This document shows positions 26,333 to 35,944 of a DNA stretch of 64,000 nucleotides, piece by piece; position 1 is the stretch's first letter, and each line of letters starts with the position of its first letter. The translations under genes and the position numbers were made by a program. Where the stretch lies: contig NZ_LT907980.1 in NCBI RefSeq assembly GCF_900215155.1, positions 868,001 through 932,000 of the forward strand, read 5' to 3'. A model generated the notes under the pieces. The model searched no databases and was not told the DNA's origin. It worked only from the letters and a program-made list of their open reading frames with translations. Source of the DNA: Marinobacter sp. LV10R510-11A. GTDB taxonomy: Bacteria > Pseudomonadota > Gammaproteobacteria > Pseudomonadales > Oleiphilaceae.

Positions 26333-27765
26333 TGGCCTCCTTGATTAGCTGGGTTGGTCTTTGAATCATCGTGCAATTCAAAGGGCACATGGCTCGCAGA
26401 TAGGGGCCGTTTCGGCCGCTCAAACTGGTCGGGTTCATCGTCGTCCTCATCTTCATCTTCAAGCCCAACATAGAGCACGCGCATCAGGTAGTAGACGCCC
26501 GCCGAGAACACTAATGAATAAACAACCACGTAACCAATAAGCGTGAACAGGGCCATACCGCCGGTGAGCGAGGGAGTTACACCTTCCGCTTGGGTCATCA
26601 TGCCGTACACCAACCACGGCGCACGGCCAACCTCGGTCACAAACCAGCCGGCGGTTACCGCAATGAAAGGTGTAATGCTCATAAAACGCATGCCCTGAAG
26701 AAACCAGCGAGTGCGCCAGAAACGATCACCGGCCCGCAGAACCAGTCCCGTAAACGCGAACAGAATCATCAGCAACCCAAGGCCAACCATAACCCGGAAC
26801 GACCAGAACACAATGGCCACCGGTGGCTGCTTTTCCGCCGAAACCTCCGTAAGACCAGGTACTTCGCCGTTCCAGTCGTGAGTCAAAATAAGACTGGCGA
26901 GGCCTGGAATACCGATTTCAAACAGATTGCTCTGGCTTTCTTTATCCGGAATGGCAAACAGTAGCAGGGGAACGTTCCGTGAAGTCTCCCAGTTGCCTTC
27001 CATTGCTGCTACTTTTGTTGGCTGGTGCTCAAGAGTGTTAATGCCGTGCATATCACCGACCACAAGCTGCATGGGTGCAAGGATTAACAATAACCAAAGG
27101 CACATCGACAGAGCTTTGCGGTTGGCCTCTACCTCACGGCCCTTCAGCAGGTACCACGCACTGACACCAGCGACCACGAAACCACCGGTAAGGAAAGACG
27201 CAATAACTTTATGGGCAAACCGGTACTGGAATGACGGGTTGAATATAGCCTCACTCCAAGACGTTACATAAAAAACGCCATCCCGCAGCTCGGTACCGGC
27301 AGGGGTTTGCATCCAACTGTTAGCGGAGAGAATCCAGAACGAAGAAATAAAGGTACCGGTCGCCACCATAATCGCGGCGAACAGGTGCACACCTGGCGGA
27401 ACGCGATCCCGACCGAACAGCAGTACGCCGAGAAAAGCTGCTTCGAGGAAGAAGGCCGTAATTACCTCATAGCTCAGCATGGGGCCGAGAAAGTTGGCCG
27501 ATGCCTGGGCAAAGTTGCTCCAGTTGGTTCCAAACTGGAACGACATCACAATGCCGGAAACCACGCCCATCCCGAAGACAACGGCAAACACCGTAGTCCA
27601 GAACGAAGACAGCTTTATCCATACTGGGTTTTTTGTTTTGAAGGAAAGCCCCTCAAGTACCGCAATATAGGAAGCAAGACCGATGGTGAACACCGGAAAA
27701 ATGGCGTGAAATGACACGACAAACGCGAACTGAATTCGCGATAGGATGAGAGGATCTAGTTCCAT
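26329..27765 (-). CDS. cydA: Cytochrome bd-type ubiquinol oxidase subunit I (short Q-loop, CioA-like)
   Basis: The 478-residue haem-bearing subunit. Haem ligands fall at the expected places: His in VSFHAIFPVFTIG (about 20), His in RFAHKVIASF (about 184) and the Met region after GWFVTEVGRAPW. The length and the short loop after VVGDMHGINTLEHQPTKVAA fit the cyanide-insensitive (CIO) short Q-loop type rather than the about 520-residue E. coli type, although the linked cydDC pair is more usual for CydAB. First gene of the operon. Confidence 0.94.
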   Translation of the reverse strand: MELDPLILSRIQFAFVVSFHAIFPVFTIGLASYIAVLEGLSFKTKNPVWIKLSSFWTTVFAVVFGMGVVSGIVMSFQFGTNWSNFAQASANFLGPMLSYEVITAFFLEAAFLGVLLFGRDRVPPGVHLFAAIMVATGTFISSFWILSANSWMQTPAGTELRDGVFYVTSWSEAIFNPSFQYRFAHKVIASFLTGGFVVAGVSAWYLLKGREVEANRKALSMCLWLLLILAPMQLVVGDMHGINTLEHQPTKVAAMEGNWETSRNVPLLLFAIPDKESQSNLFEIGIPGLASLILTHDWNGEVPGLTEVSAEKQPPVAIVFWSFRVMVGLGLLMILFAFTGLVLRAGDRFWRTRWFLQGMRFMSITPFIAVTAGWFVTEVGRAPWLVYGMMTQAEGVTPSLTGGMALFTLIGYVVVYSLVFSAGVYYLMRVLYVGLEDEDEDDDEPDQFERPKRPLSASHVPFELHDDSKTNPANQGGH

Positions 27766-27913
27766 AGGAACACTCCGGTAATGATAACGTCACAATAAAC
27801 GAGCCCAGCAAACCCGTTCAGCCACTGCCTTAGCTTAGATTGTTATTACCGGCAGATAAAAGACATGCTACTGGATATGGTAACAAATCCGATAGGGCAG
27901 ATTGTCGCACCCA

Positions 27914-27927
27914 TTGATTTAAAACAA
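27914..27927. promoter_or_regulatory. Weak FNR/ANR-like box
   Basis: TTGATTTAAAACAA matches the TTGAT-N4-ATCAA consensus with one mismatch. It lies 2-15 bp before the first ATG of the methyltransferase gene and about 150 bp upstream of divergent cydA. Oxygen control of cydA would fit, but the site is far from that start and imperfect. Confidence 0.25.
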
Positions 27928-27941
27928 TTATGGTGAAAAGC

Positions 27942-28577
27942 ATGAGCTTTTACGAAGAACGAATCCTGCCACACATCATAGACCGTGCCTGCTCACTGGG
28001 CCAGGTTATGAAACTGCGCAGCCAGCTTGTGCCCCTCGCCAAAGGTCGCGTTCTAGAAGTAGGAATGGGCTCGGGTATTAACCTGGAATTCTACAACCCG
28101 GAAATTGTCGAGATGATCTACGGCCTTGAGCCCTCTGAAGGCATGCGACGCAAAGCACAGCCCAATCTCAAGCGTTCGCCAATCCATGTGGAGTGGCTAG
28201 GCTTGCCGGGCGAACAAATACCTCTGGAAGACAACAGCGTGGATACCGTTCTGCTTACCTTCACCCTGTGCACCATACCCGACTGGCATAAGGCGCTGCT
28301 CCAGATGAAGCGCGTACTAAAGCCCGGAGGCGAGCTCCTGTTCCTGGAACACGGCGAATCTCCCCACGAAAACACCCGAAAATGGCAGCACCGCGTGAAT
28401 CCGGGCTGGAAAAAACTTGCAGGCGGCTGCCACCTGAACCGGCATATTGCAGACCTGATCCGCCACGCCGGATTTGAGCTGGAGGAGCTAGAAAACCTCT
28501 ACATTCCGAAAGCCCCGAAAATTACCGGCTATATTTATAAAGGAATCGCACGTAAATCCGAAGCCGGGAGCCACTGA
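27942..28577 (+). CDS. Class I SAM-dependent methyltransferase
   Basis: A 211-residue methyltransferase: SAM motif I VLEVGMGSGINLEFY (about 38-52), then an acidic LEPSEGM loop, DTVLLTFTLCTIPD and RVLKPGGELLFLEHG. The C-terminal HLNRHIADLIRHAGF is typical of the Pfam Methyltransf_11 small-molecule group. I prefer ATG 27942 (MSFYEERILPH) over ATG 27930 because family members start there and GGTGA lies just before it. The stop overlaps the start of the cytochrome gene, so both are coexpressed; the substrate is unknown. Confidence 0.82.
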   Translation: MSFYEERILPHIIDRACSLGQVMKLRSQLVPLAKGRVLEVGMGSGINLEFYNPEIVEMIYGLEPSEGMRRKAQPNLKRSPIHVEWLGLPGEQIPLEDNSVDTVLLTFTLCTIPDWHKALLQMKRVLKPGGELLFLEHGESPHENTRKWQHRVNPGWKKLAGGCHLNRHIADLIRHAGFELEELENLYIPKAPKITGYIYKGIARKSEAGSH

Positions 28578-30139
28578 TGATGAAAACCATGAGAGCCGTC
28601 CTATTCCTGCTAGCAGCCCCCGTTGCACTGAATACCGGTGTAGCGGTTGCCGCTGGAGGTATAGAACGTGGAGAAACCATTGCGACACAGGGCAATGGGG
28701 CAGGTGCTTTAGCTTGCGTTACCTGTCACGGACCTGAAGGCAAAGGTAACAGTGCTGCCGGGTTCCCGGACATCGCAGGCCTAAGTGCCGAATATCTGGG
28801 TAAGCAGCTTCATGACTATGCCAAAGGAACGCGCAAAAACCCTATCATGAAGCCTTTTGCTTCAGCGTTATCTGAAAACGACATTCAGGCGGTAGCAGCT
28901 TACTATCAGAGCCTTGAGTCACCGGCCTCGGCTGTTACCCCTCAGGCGCCTGATCCAGGCAACCAAGGCCAATGGCTTGCGGTGCGCGGAGACTGGGGCA
29001 ACAACATCCCCGCCTGCAACCAGTGCCACGGCCCTAACGGTATGGGTGTTGGAGAATCATTCCCGGCACTGGCGGGACAACACGCCAGCTACTTGAAAAC
29101 CCAGTTGGTTGCCTGGCGCAACGGCAGTCGCAATAACGACCCTAATAACCTGATGAAAGTCGTTGCAGAACGGCTCAGCGAACAACAAATCACAGCCATT
29201 ACCGAATATTACGCAACTCTGCCAGAGCAATTGGCCAGTTATACGCTGGTACAGGATCCAGAGCCTAAAATGGCGAACCAGAAACAGCTTCCGGCGGCTT
29301 CTGAAAGACATGGCACGTTTACACCGCCCCAAGACCGGGATATACCCGACAACCAGTACGGCGACATGGTGCGCCAAGGCCGCGACCTGTTCGTAAATAC
29401 CCAGCAGTTACGTGGCGAAAACGTGTTTAATGGCCAGAACTGCGTTAACTGCCACCTGAATGCGGGACGCATGGCCAGTTCCGCACCCATGTGGGCAGCG
29501 TTTGGCATGTATCCCGCGTACCGAGGCAAAAATGACAAGGTGAACACCCTGAGCGAGCGCCTTCAGGGTTGCTTTACCTACTCCATGAATGGCATTGCCC
29601 CAGAAACCGGCAGTGACACCCTAGTAGCACTGGAAACTTATTTACACTGGTTATCTACCGGCGCGCCGATCAACCAGGCCCTGCCTGGCCGCGGCTACGT
29701 AACGCTTGAAAAACCAAACGGTGGTTATGACCGGGAGCGCGGTGGCAAGCTCTACACCCAGCAGTGCGCTGTGTGCCACGGTGATGATGGTCTCGGCCAG
29801 GAAGTAGCAGGGCAGGTTGTGTTCCCGCCTTTATGGGGTGATGGGTCTTACAACTGGGGCGCCGGCATGCACCGTGTCAATACCGCTGCGGGCTTCATTA
29901 AAGCCAACATGCCACTGGGCAAACCCAACTCACTGAGCGATCAGGATGCCTGGGATGTGGCTGCATTCATTAATAGCCACGAACGCCCACAAGATCCCCG
30001 CCGTCGCAATCAGGATTCTCTGAACAGCACCGCTAAAACGTTCCATAACCACGACGGTTTCTATGGCAAGGAAGTCGGCGGCAAGCGGTTAGGTAATCAC
30101 GACAACTACGGCGAAAACCCGGGCGTTGCCAGCAAATAA
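28577..30139 (+). CDS. Four-haem cytochrome c, TsdB-TsdA fusion-like thiosulfate dehydrogenase
   Basis: A 520-residue exported cytochrome with signal peptide (cleavage near VAVAAGG, about 25). Four CxxCH haem sites: CVTCH (about 48), CNQCH (about 150), CVNCH (about 290) and CAVCH (about 398). The N-terminal half looks like a dihaem cytochrome c4/TsdB; the C-terminal half resembles TsdA: NCVNCHLNAGR, the YPAYRGKND region and LQGCFTYSMNG, where a Cys acts as axial haem ligand in TsdA. TsdA oxidises thiosulfate to tetrathionate in the periplasm. A TsdB-TsdA fusion has been described in Marichromatium. Function is inferred from motifs only. Confidence 0.75.
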   Translation: MMKTMRAVLFLLAAPVALNTGVAVAAGGIERGETIATQGNGAGALACVTCHGPEGKGNSAAGFPDIAGLSAEYLGKQLHDYAKGTRKNPIMKPFASALSENDIQAVAAYYQSLESPASAVTPQAPDPGNQGQWLAVRGDWGNNIPACNQCHGPNGMGVGESFPALAGQHASYLKTQLVAWRNGSRNNDPNNLMKVVAERLSEQQITAITEYYATLPEQLASYTLVQDPEPKMANQKQLPAASERHGTFTPPQDRDIPDNQYGDMVRQGRDLFVNTQQLRGENVFNGQNCVNCHLNAGRMASSAPMWAAFGMYPAYRGKNDKVNTLSERLQGCFTYSMNGIAPETGSDTLVALETYLHWLSTGAPINQALPGRGYVTLEKPNGGYDRERGGKLYTQQCAVCHGDDGLGQEVAGQVVFPPLWGDGSYNWGAGMHRVNTAAGFIKANMPLGKPNSLSDQDAWDVAAFINSHERPQDPRRRNQDSLNSTAKTFHNHDGFYGKEVGGKRLGNHDNYGENPGVASK

Positions 30140-30142
30140 GCC

Positions 30143-30176
30143 AAAACGCCGTCAGTCCACCAACTGGCGGCGTTTT
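30143..30176 (+). terminator. Rho-independent terminator after cytochrome gene
   Basis: A stem of about 13 bp starting with AAAACGCCG and returning as CGGCGTTTT, just behind the stop codon at 30139. Confidence 0.75.
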
Positions 30177-30233
30177 GAATTGCGTTATGGCGTAAGGCCT
30201 TATACAATTCTCGCCCTCAAAACCTCCCCGAAT

Positions 30234-30275
30234 GCTCCGGTGGTGGAATTGGTAGACACAAGAGACTTAAAAGCC
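30234..30275 (+). pseudogene. 5' fragment of a tRNA-Leu (remnant)
   Basis: The first 40 bases (acceptor 5' strand, D-arm GGTGGAATTGGTAGACAC and a degenerate anticodon arm with CTTAAAA) match the intact tRNA-Leu(UAA) 145 bp downstream. The anticodon stem no longer pairs and no T-arm or 3' acceptor strand follows. It looks like debris from recombination or integration at the tRNA locus. Confidence 0.6.
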
Positions 30276-30378
30276 TTTAACTCTATAGAGATAAGTGTAA
30301 TGGAAACAAGGGCTTGAGTTGGTGGTATATGAAACAGCTAATAACGTTTCTACACCATTGCTACAAGTTTTAGAATTC

Positions 30379-30465
30379 GCTCGGGTGGTGGAATTGGTAG
30401 ACACATCAGACTTAAAATCTGAAGACCGTCAGGTCGTGCGGGTTCGATTCCCGCCCCGAGCACCA
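30379..30465 (+). tRNA. tRNA-Leu (anticodon UAA)
   Basis: An 87-nt gene folding into a full class II tRNA: acceptor GCTCGGG pairs with CCCGAGC, D-arm with GGTAGACAC, anticodon loop CTTAAAA giving anticodon TAA, variable arm, T-arm GCGGGTTCGATTCCCGC, and encoded CCA end. It sits at the junction between compact core genes and the mobile-element-rich part of the window. Confidence 0.95.
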
Positions 30466-30811
30466 TTTCTAAGTAACTGTGGGAGTTTATCATGCAGAAG
30501 GCTCTCTCAAGAATCGAAACGTCACAACTGACCCTCCTAGAGATTGAGATTCTCAGCCCCTGCCGTACTTCGGCTCTTGCGGAATATCCGGTTCACATCG
30601 CCTCGCTAAATCACTAATTCGATTACTACTGCGGATCGCCTGTACGATTTTCGTAATAGCTTAACCGAGATACGTCAAACGCTTTAGAGACCACCTCAAC
30701 CAACTTTTACTCACTTAACTGGCCCATCAGTGCATACGATTCATCTCGTCCTGCATCAAGAGAGCGGGGCCTTACCCCGTTTCCACGGACGGTTTTAAAC
30801 AGCTGAGGGAC
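30466..30811. other. No gene seen (346 bp between tRNA-Leu and IS remnant)
   Basis: No convincing coding frame, RNA or repeat is visible. It is the first stretch behind the tRNA, where an integrase would be expected if an island had inserted here, but none is present. Confidence 0.5.
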
Positions 30812-31183
30812 TTACCTCGCCAAAGTGGATGTGCAGATCCTCGATGACTGGGGGCTCATGAAACTGAGCGCTGAGAGCCGGAGGTACTTGCTCGAAGTGC
30901 GGGAAGATCGGCACGGCCGTCGTTCCACCACCGTTTCCAGCCAGCTCCCCATTGAGGAAAAGTACAACGTGATCGGTGACGCAAACTCTGATGGATACCA
31001 TTCTGGATCGCCTGCTTCACAACGCCTACAAGTTCAATCTCAGGGGTAACTCCATGAGAAAACGGCAGAAAAAAATTGACGGGGACCACGGCTTCAGAGT
31101 AAGAAGATAAACCCTGCGTCGAAGCGCTCCGGTGGCTGGGAGCCACACTCCGGTCGGGGTGGCAACCTTCAGCGGTTTACGCA
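30812..31183 (+). pseudogene. IS21-family istB 3' remnant with right end
   Basis: Translates in pieces to the IstB C-terminal half ([20 protein letters not shown]) but with substitutions, a frameshift before the final NAYKFNLRGNSMRKRQ-like end, and no N-terminal half. It ends with the same terminal sequence as the intact element downstream (GGGTGGCAACC, then TTTACGCA). It is more diverged than the other copies, so it is an older insertion. Confidence 0.8.
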
Positions 31184-31219
31184 CAAAACGGCATTATTCC
31201 TTAAACATTGAGATGAATA

Positions 31220-31435
31220 GTGCAGAAACTATCAGCAAAGACAATCGGAGCTATCGGAGAAGAAGCTGCGAAAACCAAACTGATTAATGAAGGTTATGAA
31301 TTGGTTGAGTATGGGCGGGAAACCCATAAAGTCCGGCTGCCCAAGGCCAAGGAAATCCCGAAAATACACAATTATTGGATAGGTTCAGCTACCGCTAATC
31401 TAGCGGCAATGCAGCAGAATTCAGACAACAGCTGA
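31220..31435 (+). CDS. Short ORF, possible N-terminal fragment of a nuclease-like gene
   Basis: A 71-residue frame with GTG start. The first 30 residues (TIGAIGEEAAKTKLINEGYE) resemble the first helix of restriction-endonuclease-fold proteins, where the Glu often contributes to the active site. After residue 40 the sequence loses this character. It may be the broken start of the gene at 31745 or a separate small gene. Function unknown. Confidence 0.35.
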   Translation: MQKLSAKTIGAIGEEAAKTKLINEGYELVEYGRETHKVRLPKAKEIPKIHNYWIGSATANLAAMQQNSDNS

Positions 31436-31744
31436 ATCAGGGGTGACCTGCCACCTTGGGCTGACCTATCAGCACTGGAAGTAAGTTACCTAGCCCAAAC
31501 ATGCAAACGACAATCAATTTGTGGAATGTGAGACAACAGCCCAGACCAAGTTCCTTGTGCCAATCCCGACAACTTATTCTCAGAATTGAATTTGAGCAGT
31601 AGTTATCCCGAGGTTCCAAACATCAAATATGGTGGTGAAATAGGGGAGATGAACGCTTGCTCAGTGGCATTTCACTGCTCCCGCAGATTCAATGCACTGC
31701 TCAGTATCGACAATGAGGGATCAGTTATTCCACGAGGCGGCTTT

Positions 31745-32256
31745 ATGAGAGACAACGCGCTCGTTCAGGGATATATAGACCGAGTGTCTAGCCGACACAA
31801 TGAGGAAAATACTTTACCGTATTCTGGCGATGATATAAGGAAAGCTGGGCTCAACACTCCGGAGGCGGAGAAACTTAAGGAAGAAAATCGAGAAGCTATC
31901 AGGGCTAGAAATCGTGATAAATCTTTTCCTGGTGGGCATCCAGGACGTTATGACTTCATCGGATACAAAGACGATAAGCATGTCGCGATTGAGGTCAAAA
32001 TGAACTCATCAGTGGTTAGCTACTGGCAAATGTTGAGGTTCAAACTCTTGAACGATTTGGGCACAGAACGATACTTGTACGAGTTTCTGCGGACAAGCCT
32101 GAGTTAGAGAACTACGCTACGACCGGTTCAATTGATGACTTTCGCTTTGAATTTGATGAAAATCCAGATTTTTCGGTTGAGGAACTTTACGATTTTGAGG
32201 AAACACTGAAACATAAAATTCACAATCCTGACTTCCCAAGGGGTAGTCGAGCCTAA
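31745..32256 (+). pseudogene. PD-(D/E)XK-nuclease-like protein, frameshifted
   Basis: From ATG 31745 the frame reads MRDNALVQGYIDRVSSRH and reaches the motif RYDFIGYKDDKHVAIEVKMN, a D...ExK arrangement as in PD-(D/E)XK nucleases. It stops at 32107 (YEFLRTSLS). Moving by one base near 32090 opens a frame (SADKPELENYATTGSID to PDFPRGSRA) that ends at 32256, with matching acidic composition. The simplest reading is one gene of about 170 residues with a single-base frameshift. It ends 27 bp before the first DUF262 gene, so it may belong to that locus. An upstream in-frame TTG at 31586 is less likely as start. Confidence 0.5.
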
Positions 32257-32282
32257 AAACAAATAAGAAGCGCTGGTTTGAT

Positions 32283-34103
32283 ATGAAGGAACTCATTTTT
32301 AGTCTCAAGGATGTATTCAACGCAGAAACTAGCTCTGGCTGCCTTTCTCAATACGAGGCAAGTTGCTACCACATCCCCGCCTATCAGCGGGGCTACAAAT
32401 GGTCCTCAGAGCCGGGTGGCCCTGTGCCGGTTTTACTTGCGGACCTTCTATCCGCATTCGAGAAGAAAGAGTCGGAGTACTATCTCCAATACATCACTGT
32501 TAAGCGGAAGAGGCTAGAAAAGAACGGGAATGAGATCAGTTGCCTAGAGGTGATTGATGGCCAACAGCGCCTCACAACCCTCTCAATTCTGCTATCGGTA
32601 ATCAGCGCCCGGTTAAATCAAGCAACTGTCGAGCGTTCGAATCCCACAACCGGCAAGCTCCATTATGCGGTTCGCGAGAACTTTTTTGACAAGAATATCT
32701 ATCCTTCTAAACGTGTACTTGAACTCGCTGATTTGAGTTGGGATAAGCTTATTTCTGACTTTCCTGAGTTGGACCGCCAAGACATTTTCTACCTACATGG
32801 GGCGCTTAGAGAGTGTGACGAGTTTCGGGAATTCCACCTTGAAGAGGCCGAGTCTCTGAAAGCGTTTGATAACTATATAAAGGAATCGGTAAAGGTCATT
32901 GTCAACTCTGTCGAACCACACATCGAGAGTGAAACGGTTTTCAGAAATCTTAATAGCAACAAAGTCCCTCTTACCGAAGTAGAGTTAATCAAGGGGTTGT
33001 TGATAACTCGCGCCGGCCGGAAACGCGTTGACAATGCCGACAGCCACTTCAGAGAAGTCATGGAAGTTCGGCTTGGATTGGGAAAAGACTGGGAGCACAT
33101 ACAGAGCTGGGCTCGGCGATCAGATATTTGCCGCTTTTATTTTGGTGAGGCTGATGATGGTATGCACCAGCTACTTACGCTTTGTGCAATGGTTCTGCAA
33201 GATACGTCGAGTCCGAGTTTCTTACAGAATAAACCTGGCAACCCACTCTTTGATTTTTTCAATCAGCGCAACGACGCCAGTCATGCCTTTGAAGCCCTGA
33301 TCAGCGCCCAGCAGCGATTGTCGGATTTTTTCCAAAACAATGATTTCTATAGAAGAATTGGTTTCTGTCGTTTTGTCAAAAACAGCCGAGGCACTGGGCT
33401 CAGTTTTCTCAAGGCGTGCCTCGAACACCCAACCAAAACAGCTTTACGTGTATGGCTAGACGGACGCGTATTGTCCAAATTGGGCGTGAAAAAAGATGAA
33501 TTAGCGGCTGTTGAGTCGCTCAGGTATGGGGAAGACGACGAGAGAATTCATGCGGTCTTGTTGGCCCTCAGTGTGTTCCCTGGAGGCGACCATTCGGGAC
33601 GTTTCAATTTCGAGGTCTTTTACAAAGAAGACTGGTCTTTGGAGCATGTTTTCCCACAAACTCCCGAAGGAAAAGGGAAAGTATTGTCTGAAAATCAAAA
33701 AGATAATATTCGGCAATTGCTTCTTGAATCGAGTAGCTCAGAGTTTATCAGTGAAGACGTGGAAGAAGTGCTTCGACTGAAGGAAAGGGACACTGATCAG
33801 CGCAAGGTATACGAGAACGCGCTTGAGGCTACAGACTGTATCAACAAAATTGGCAATATTTGCCTTTTGGCTCGCAAGGACAACAGCGCGTTAGGTAATG
33901 GATTTTTCCATGAAAAGCGGCAGGCTATCCTGCGTGGCATTCAAGCTGGTAGCTTTGTTCCCAAGCACACCTTTGATGTTTTCTCCAAGATGATTGGTGG
34001 ACTAACTGATGACCTAGAGAGCTGGACTGCGCGCGATATCGCTGTCCATTCAAGGCACATTGGCAACTCATTGCGGGCTATTACGGAAAGAGAAGAGCTA
34101 TGA
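32283..34103 (+). CDS. DUF262 / DUF1524 (GmrSD-like) protein
   Basis: A 606-residue protein. The N-terminal DUF262 (ParB-like nucleotide-hydrolysing) domain shows IPAYQRGYKW (31-40), IDGQQRLTTL (about 92-101) and FRNLNSNKVPLTEVELIKG. The C-terminal DUF1524 HNH-type nuclease shows WSLEHVFPQTPEGKG (about 451-465), KIGNICLLARKDNSALGN and FHEKR. This is the domain order of the type IV restriction enzyme GmrSD and related phage-defence proteins. Its stop overlaps the next DUF262 gene by 4 bp (ATGA), so the pair is coexpressed. Confidence 0.85.
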   Translation: MKELIFSLKDVFNAETSSGCLSQYEASCYHIPAYQRGYKWSSEPGGPVPVLLADLLSAFEKKESEYYLQYITVKRKRLEKNGNEISCLEVIDGQQRLTTLSILLSVISARLNQATVERSNPTTGKLHYAVRENFFDKNIYPSKRVLELADLSWDKLISDFPELDRQDIFYLHGALRECDEFREFHLEEAESLKAFDNYIKESVKVIVNSVEPHIESETVFRNLNSNKVPLTEVELIKGLLITRAGRKRVDNADSHFREVMEVRLGLGKDWEHIQSWARRSDICRFYFGEADDGMHQLLTLCAMVLQDTSSPSFLQNKPGNPLFDFFNQRNDASHAFEALISAQQRLSDFFQNNDFYRRIGFCRFVKNSRGTGLSFLKACLEHPTKTALRVWLDGRVLSKLGVKKDELAAVESLRYGEDDERIHAVLLALSVFPGGDHSGRFNFEVFYKEDWSLEHVFPQTPEGKGKVLSENQKDNIRQLLLESSSSEFISEDVEEVLRLKERDTDQRKVYENALEATDCINKIGNICLLARKDNSALGNGFFHEKRQAILRGIQAGSFVPKHTFDVFSKMIGGLTDDLESWTARDIAVHSRHIGNSLRAITEREEL

Positions 34104-35788
34104 GAGCAGGTAAGTACAGCTTCAAAGAGCTTTTCGTTAACAGGTACATCGACCAGCTTATCGTTCCTGAAATACAGCGGGATTATGTTTGGCAAGAAGA
34201 CCAGCTTCTTAGTTTTTTTTCTTCGATCGCCGAAGAGTTCTGTAAATTTCAGGATGCTTGCATCCCAGAGATCAATGTCGACATCCAAAGCGATTCTGGC
34301 GCACTTTTACAGAAAGATTTTGAGGACTTTTTCCGCAAGCGAAATTTCTCGGCGAACATCGGCTTCATCTACGCCTACAGTGACGAGCAGTACCAAGGGC
34401 GATATTTCCTGATCGACGGACAACAGCGGATAACAAGCTTGTACCTCCTGCTATTGATCCTGGCTAGCCGGTGTGGTCAGGAAGGTACTTTCACGAAACA
34501 TTATTGCCGAGCAGGGCACCCCCTGCTTGATTACCGGGTTCGTGATGCAACCAGTTACTTTCTCGGGGCCATCGTGCAACTGGTGCTTGAAAATCCAGAA
34601 GTCGAGATAGAAGACCAAGCATGGTATCTCGATGCTTATAGCGAAGATGCCAGTATCCGGACGATGCTCAATAATCTGAAGTCAATATCCTCTTGGCTTG
34701 ATTCGGCGGAACTTTCAGAAGCGGAGTTTTTTGAGTATGTCCAGAACCTAACAGAGTTCTGGTACTTCGATACCAATATCAGCGCACAAGGTGAAAACCT
34801 TTATATTTATTTGAATGCTCGTGGAGAGCAAGTCCAAAGCAATGAGAACCTGAAGGCGGAACTGCTCTCGCATATTGCGACAGACTCGCAGAAGAATGAT
34901 TGGGGCAAGAAGTGGGAGCAATGGCAGGATCTTTTTTGGAAGCACCGAAAACTTGGTGCAAGGCAAAGGAGCCTCAATGCTGACAAGGGATTCAACGGGT
35001 TCATTTTTTGCGTCGCGGCGTTGAAACAATACCTTCTAAGAGACAGACAATACATCGCGTCTGAAAAGCGACGGGATCGGCAAACCTCTCTTTCTGTGCT
35101 TTCGAGTATCCTCGACCTGAATGATATTGAGAAATACGTCAAGGCCCTAGAGTTCCTCGACCATCATAGGGCAGAATTCGAAGCTTTATACGATTACTCA
35201 GATTGGATCGAAAAATGTTTGAAAGAGCTTTGGTCACTCTGGAACCTGGATTCAACCGATTGGTTCATTGACCACCATAGGCCTGAAGTATTCTCCTCCG
35301 AGACCAATCGCATGGTTTTAGCCTGGGGGGTATTACATTCGGTTGTAGCTTCATTGGATAGAGGTGTGGGTTTGGAGTGTCTATATCGGAATCTGAGACC
35401 TTTCTACCTTCGATTCCACAATAACGTGCGAGCAGCACAGCAGGTAAAGGACAGCGTTGAAAATCTTCTGGGCGAAGGTTTCGTTACTAGTGACGAGTTG
35501 CACGAAGAGTACCAGCGGGAAAACTGGTTGAGGGCAATTGATGATACTGAAAAGCGGCGTCAAGCCGAATCTATCATTTGGGAAATTGAAGATCATCCGT
35601 TGAATTTAGATGGGTCCGACGTCGGTGCAATTAACATCACTCACCTCGTAACGTTTGATGCTGATTTATCACTCGATAAGTTGAACTCTATTAAAAACGC
35701 GTTTTTTCAGTGCTTCCCCGGTTCATCCTCTAGCAATAAGGAGCTTCAAAGTCTCCTGCTGCGTATTCCAGACCAAGGTTGCCACTGA
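34100..35788 (+). pseudogene. DUF262 protein, 5' part; gene split by IS21 insertion
   Basis: Codes for about 553 native residues with DUF262 motifs IVPEIQRDYVW (21-31), IDGQQRITSLYLLL (about 109) and IYLNARGEQVQSNENLKAEL. At 35760 the IS21 element begins and the frame reads nine foreign residues before a stop at 35788. The native frame resumes exactly at 40082 after the element and one copy of the 7-bp target duplication. The rebuilt gene (34100-35759 joined to 40082-40509) is 2088 bp, about 695 residues. The truncated product may still be made but lacks its C-terminal 140 residues. Confidence 0.88.
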
Positions 35789-35944
35789 TTCCAGACGAAG
35801 CCTGCCACCCATTCCACGCGAAAGCTGCCACTGATTCCACGGCAACGCTGCCACCCCGGCAGGCTGTCTGACTCACCCCATCGAAACCGTCCGGCGCGGG
35901 ATAACTTAACGGTACTCTGAGTCTTTTCATCCGGAGAAGACCAG

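Noticed and set aside
30234..30465. A tRNA-Leu(UAA) interrupted by a group I intron
   Set aside because: The downstream tRNA is complete on its own, and the 100 bp between the two copies are too short and lack group I core motifs; a broken duplicate is simpler.
32080..32110. Programmed frameshift in the nuclease-like gene
   Set aside because: No slippery heptamer or downstream structure is visible; a simple indel is more likely.
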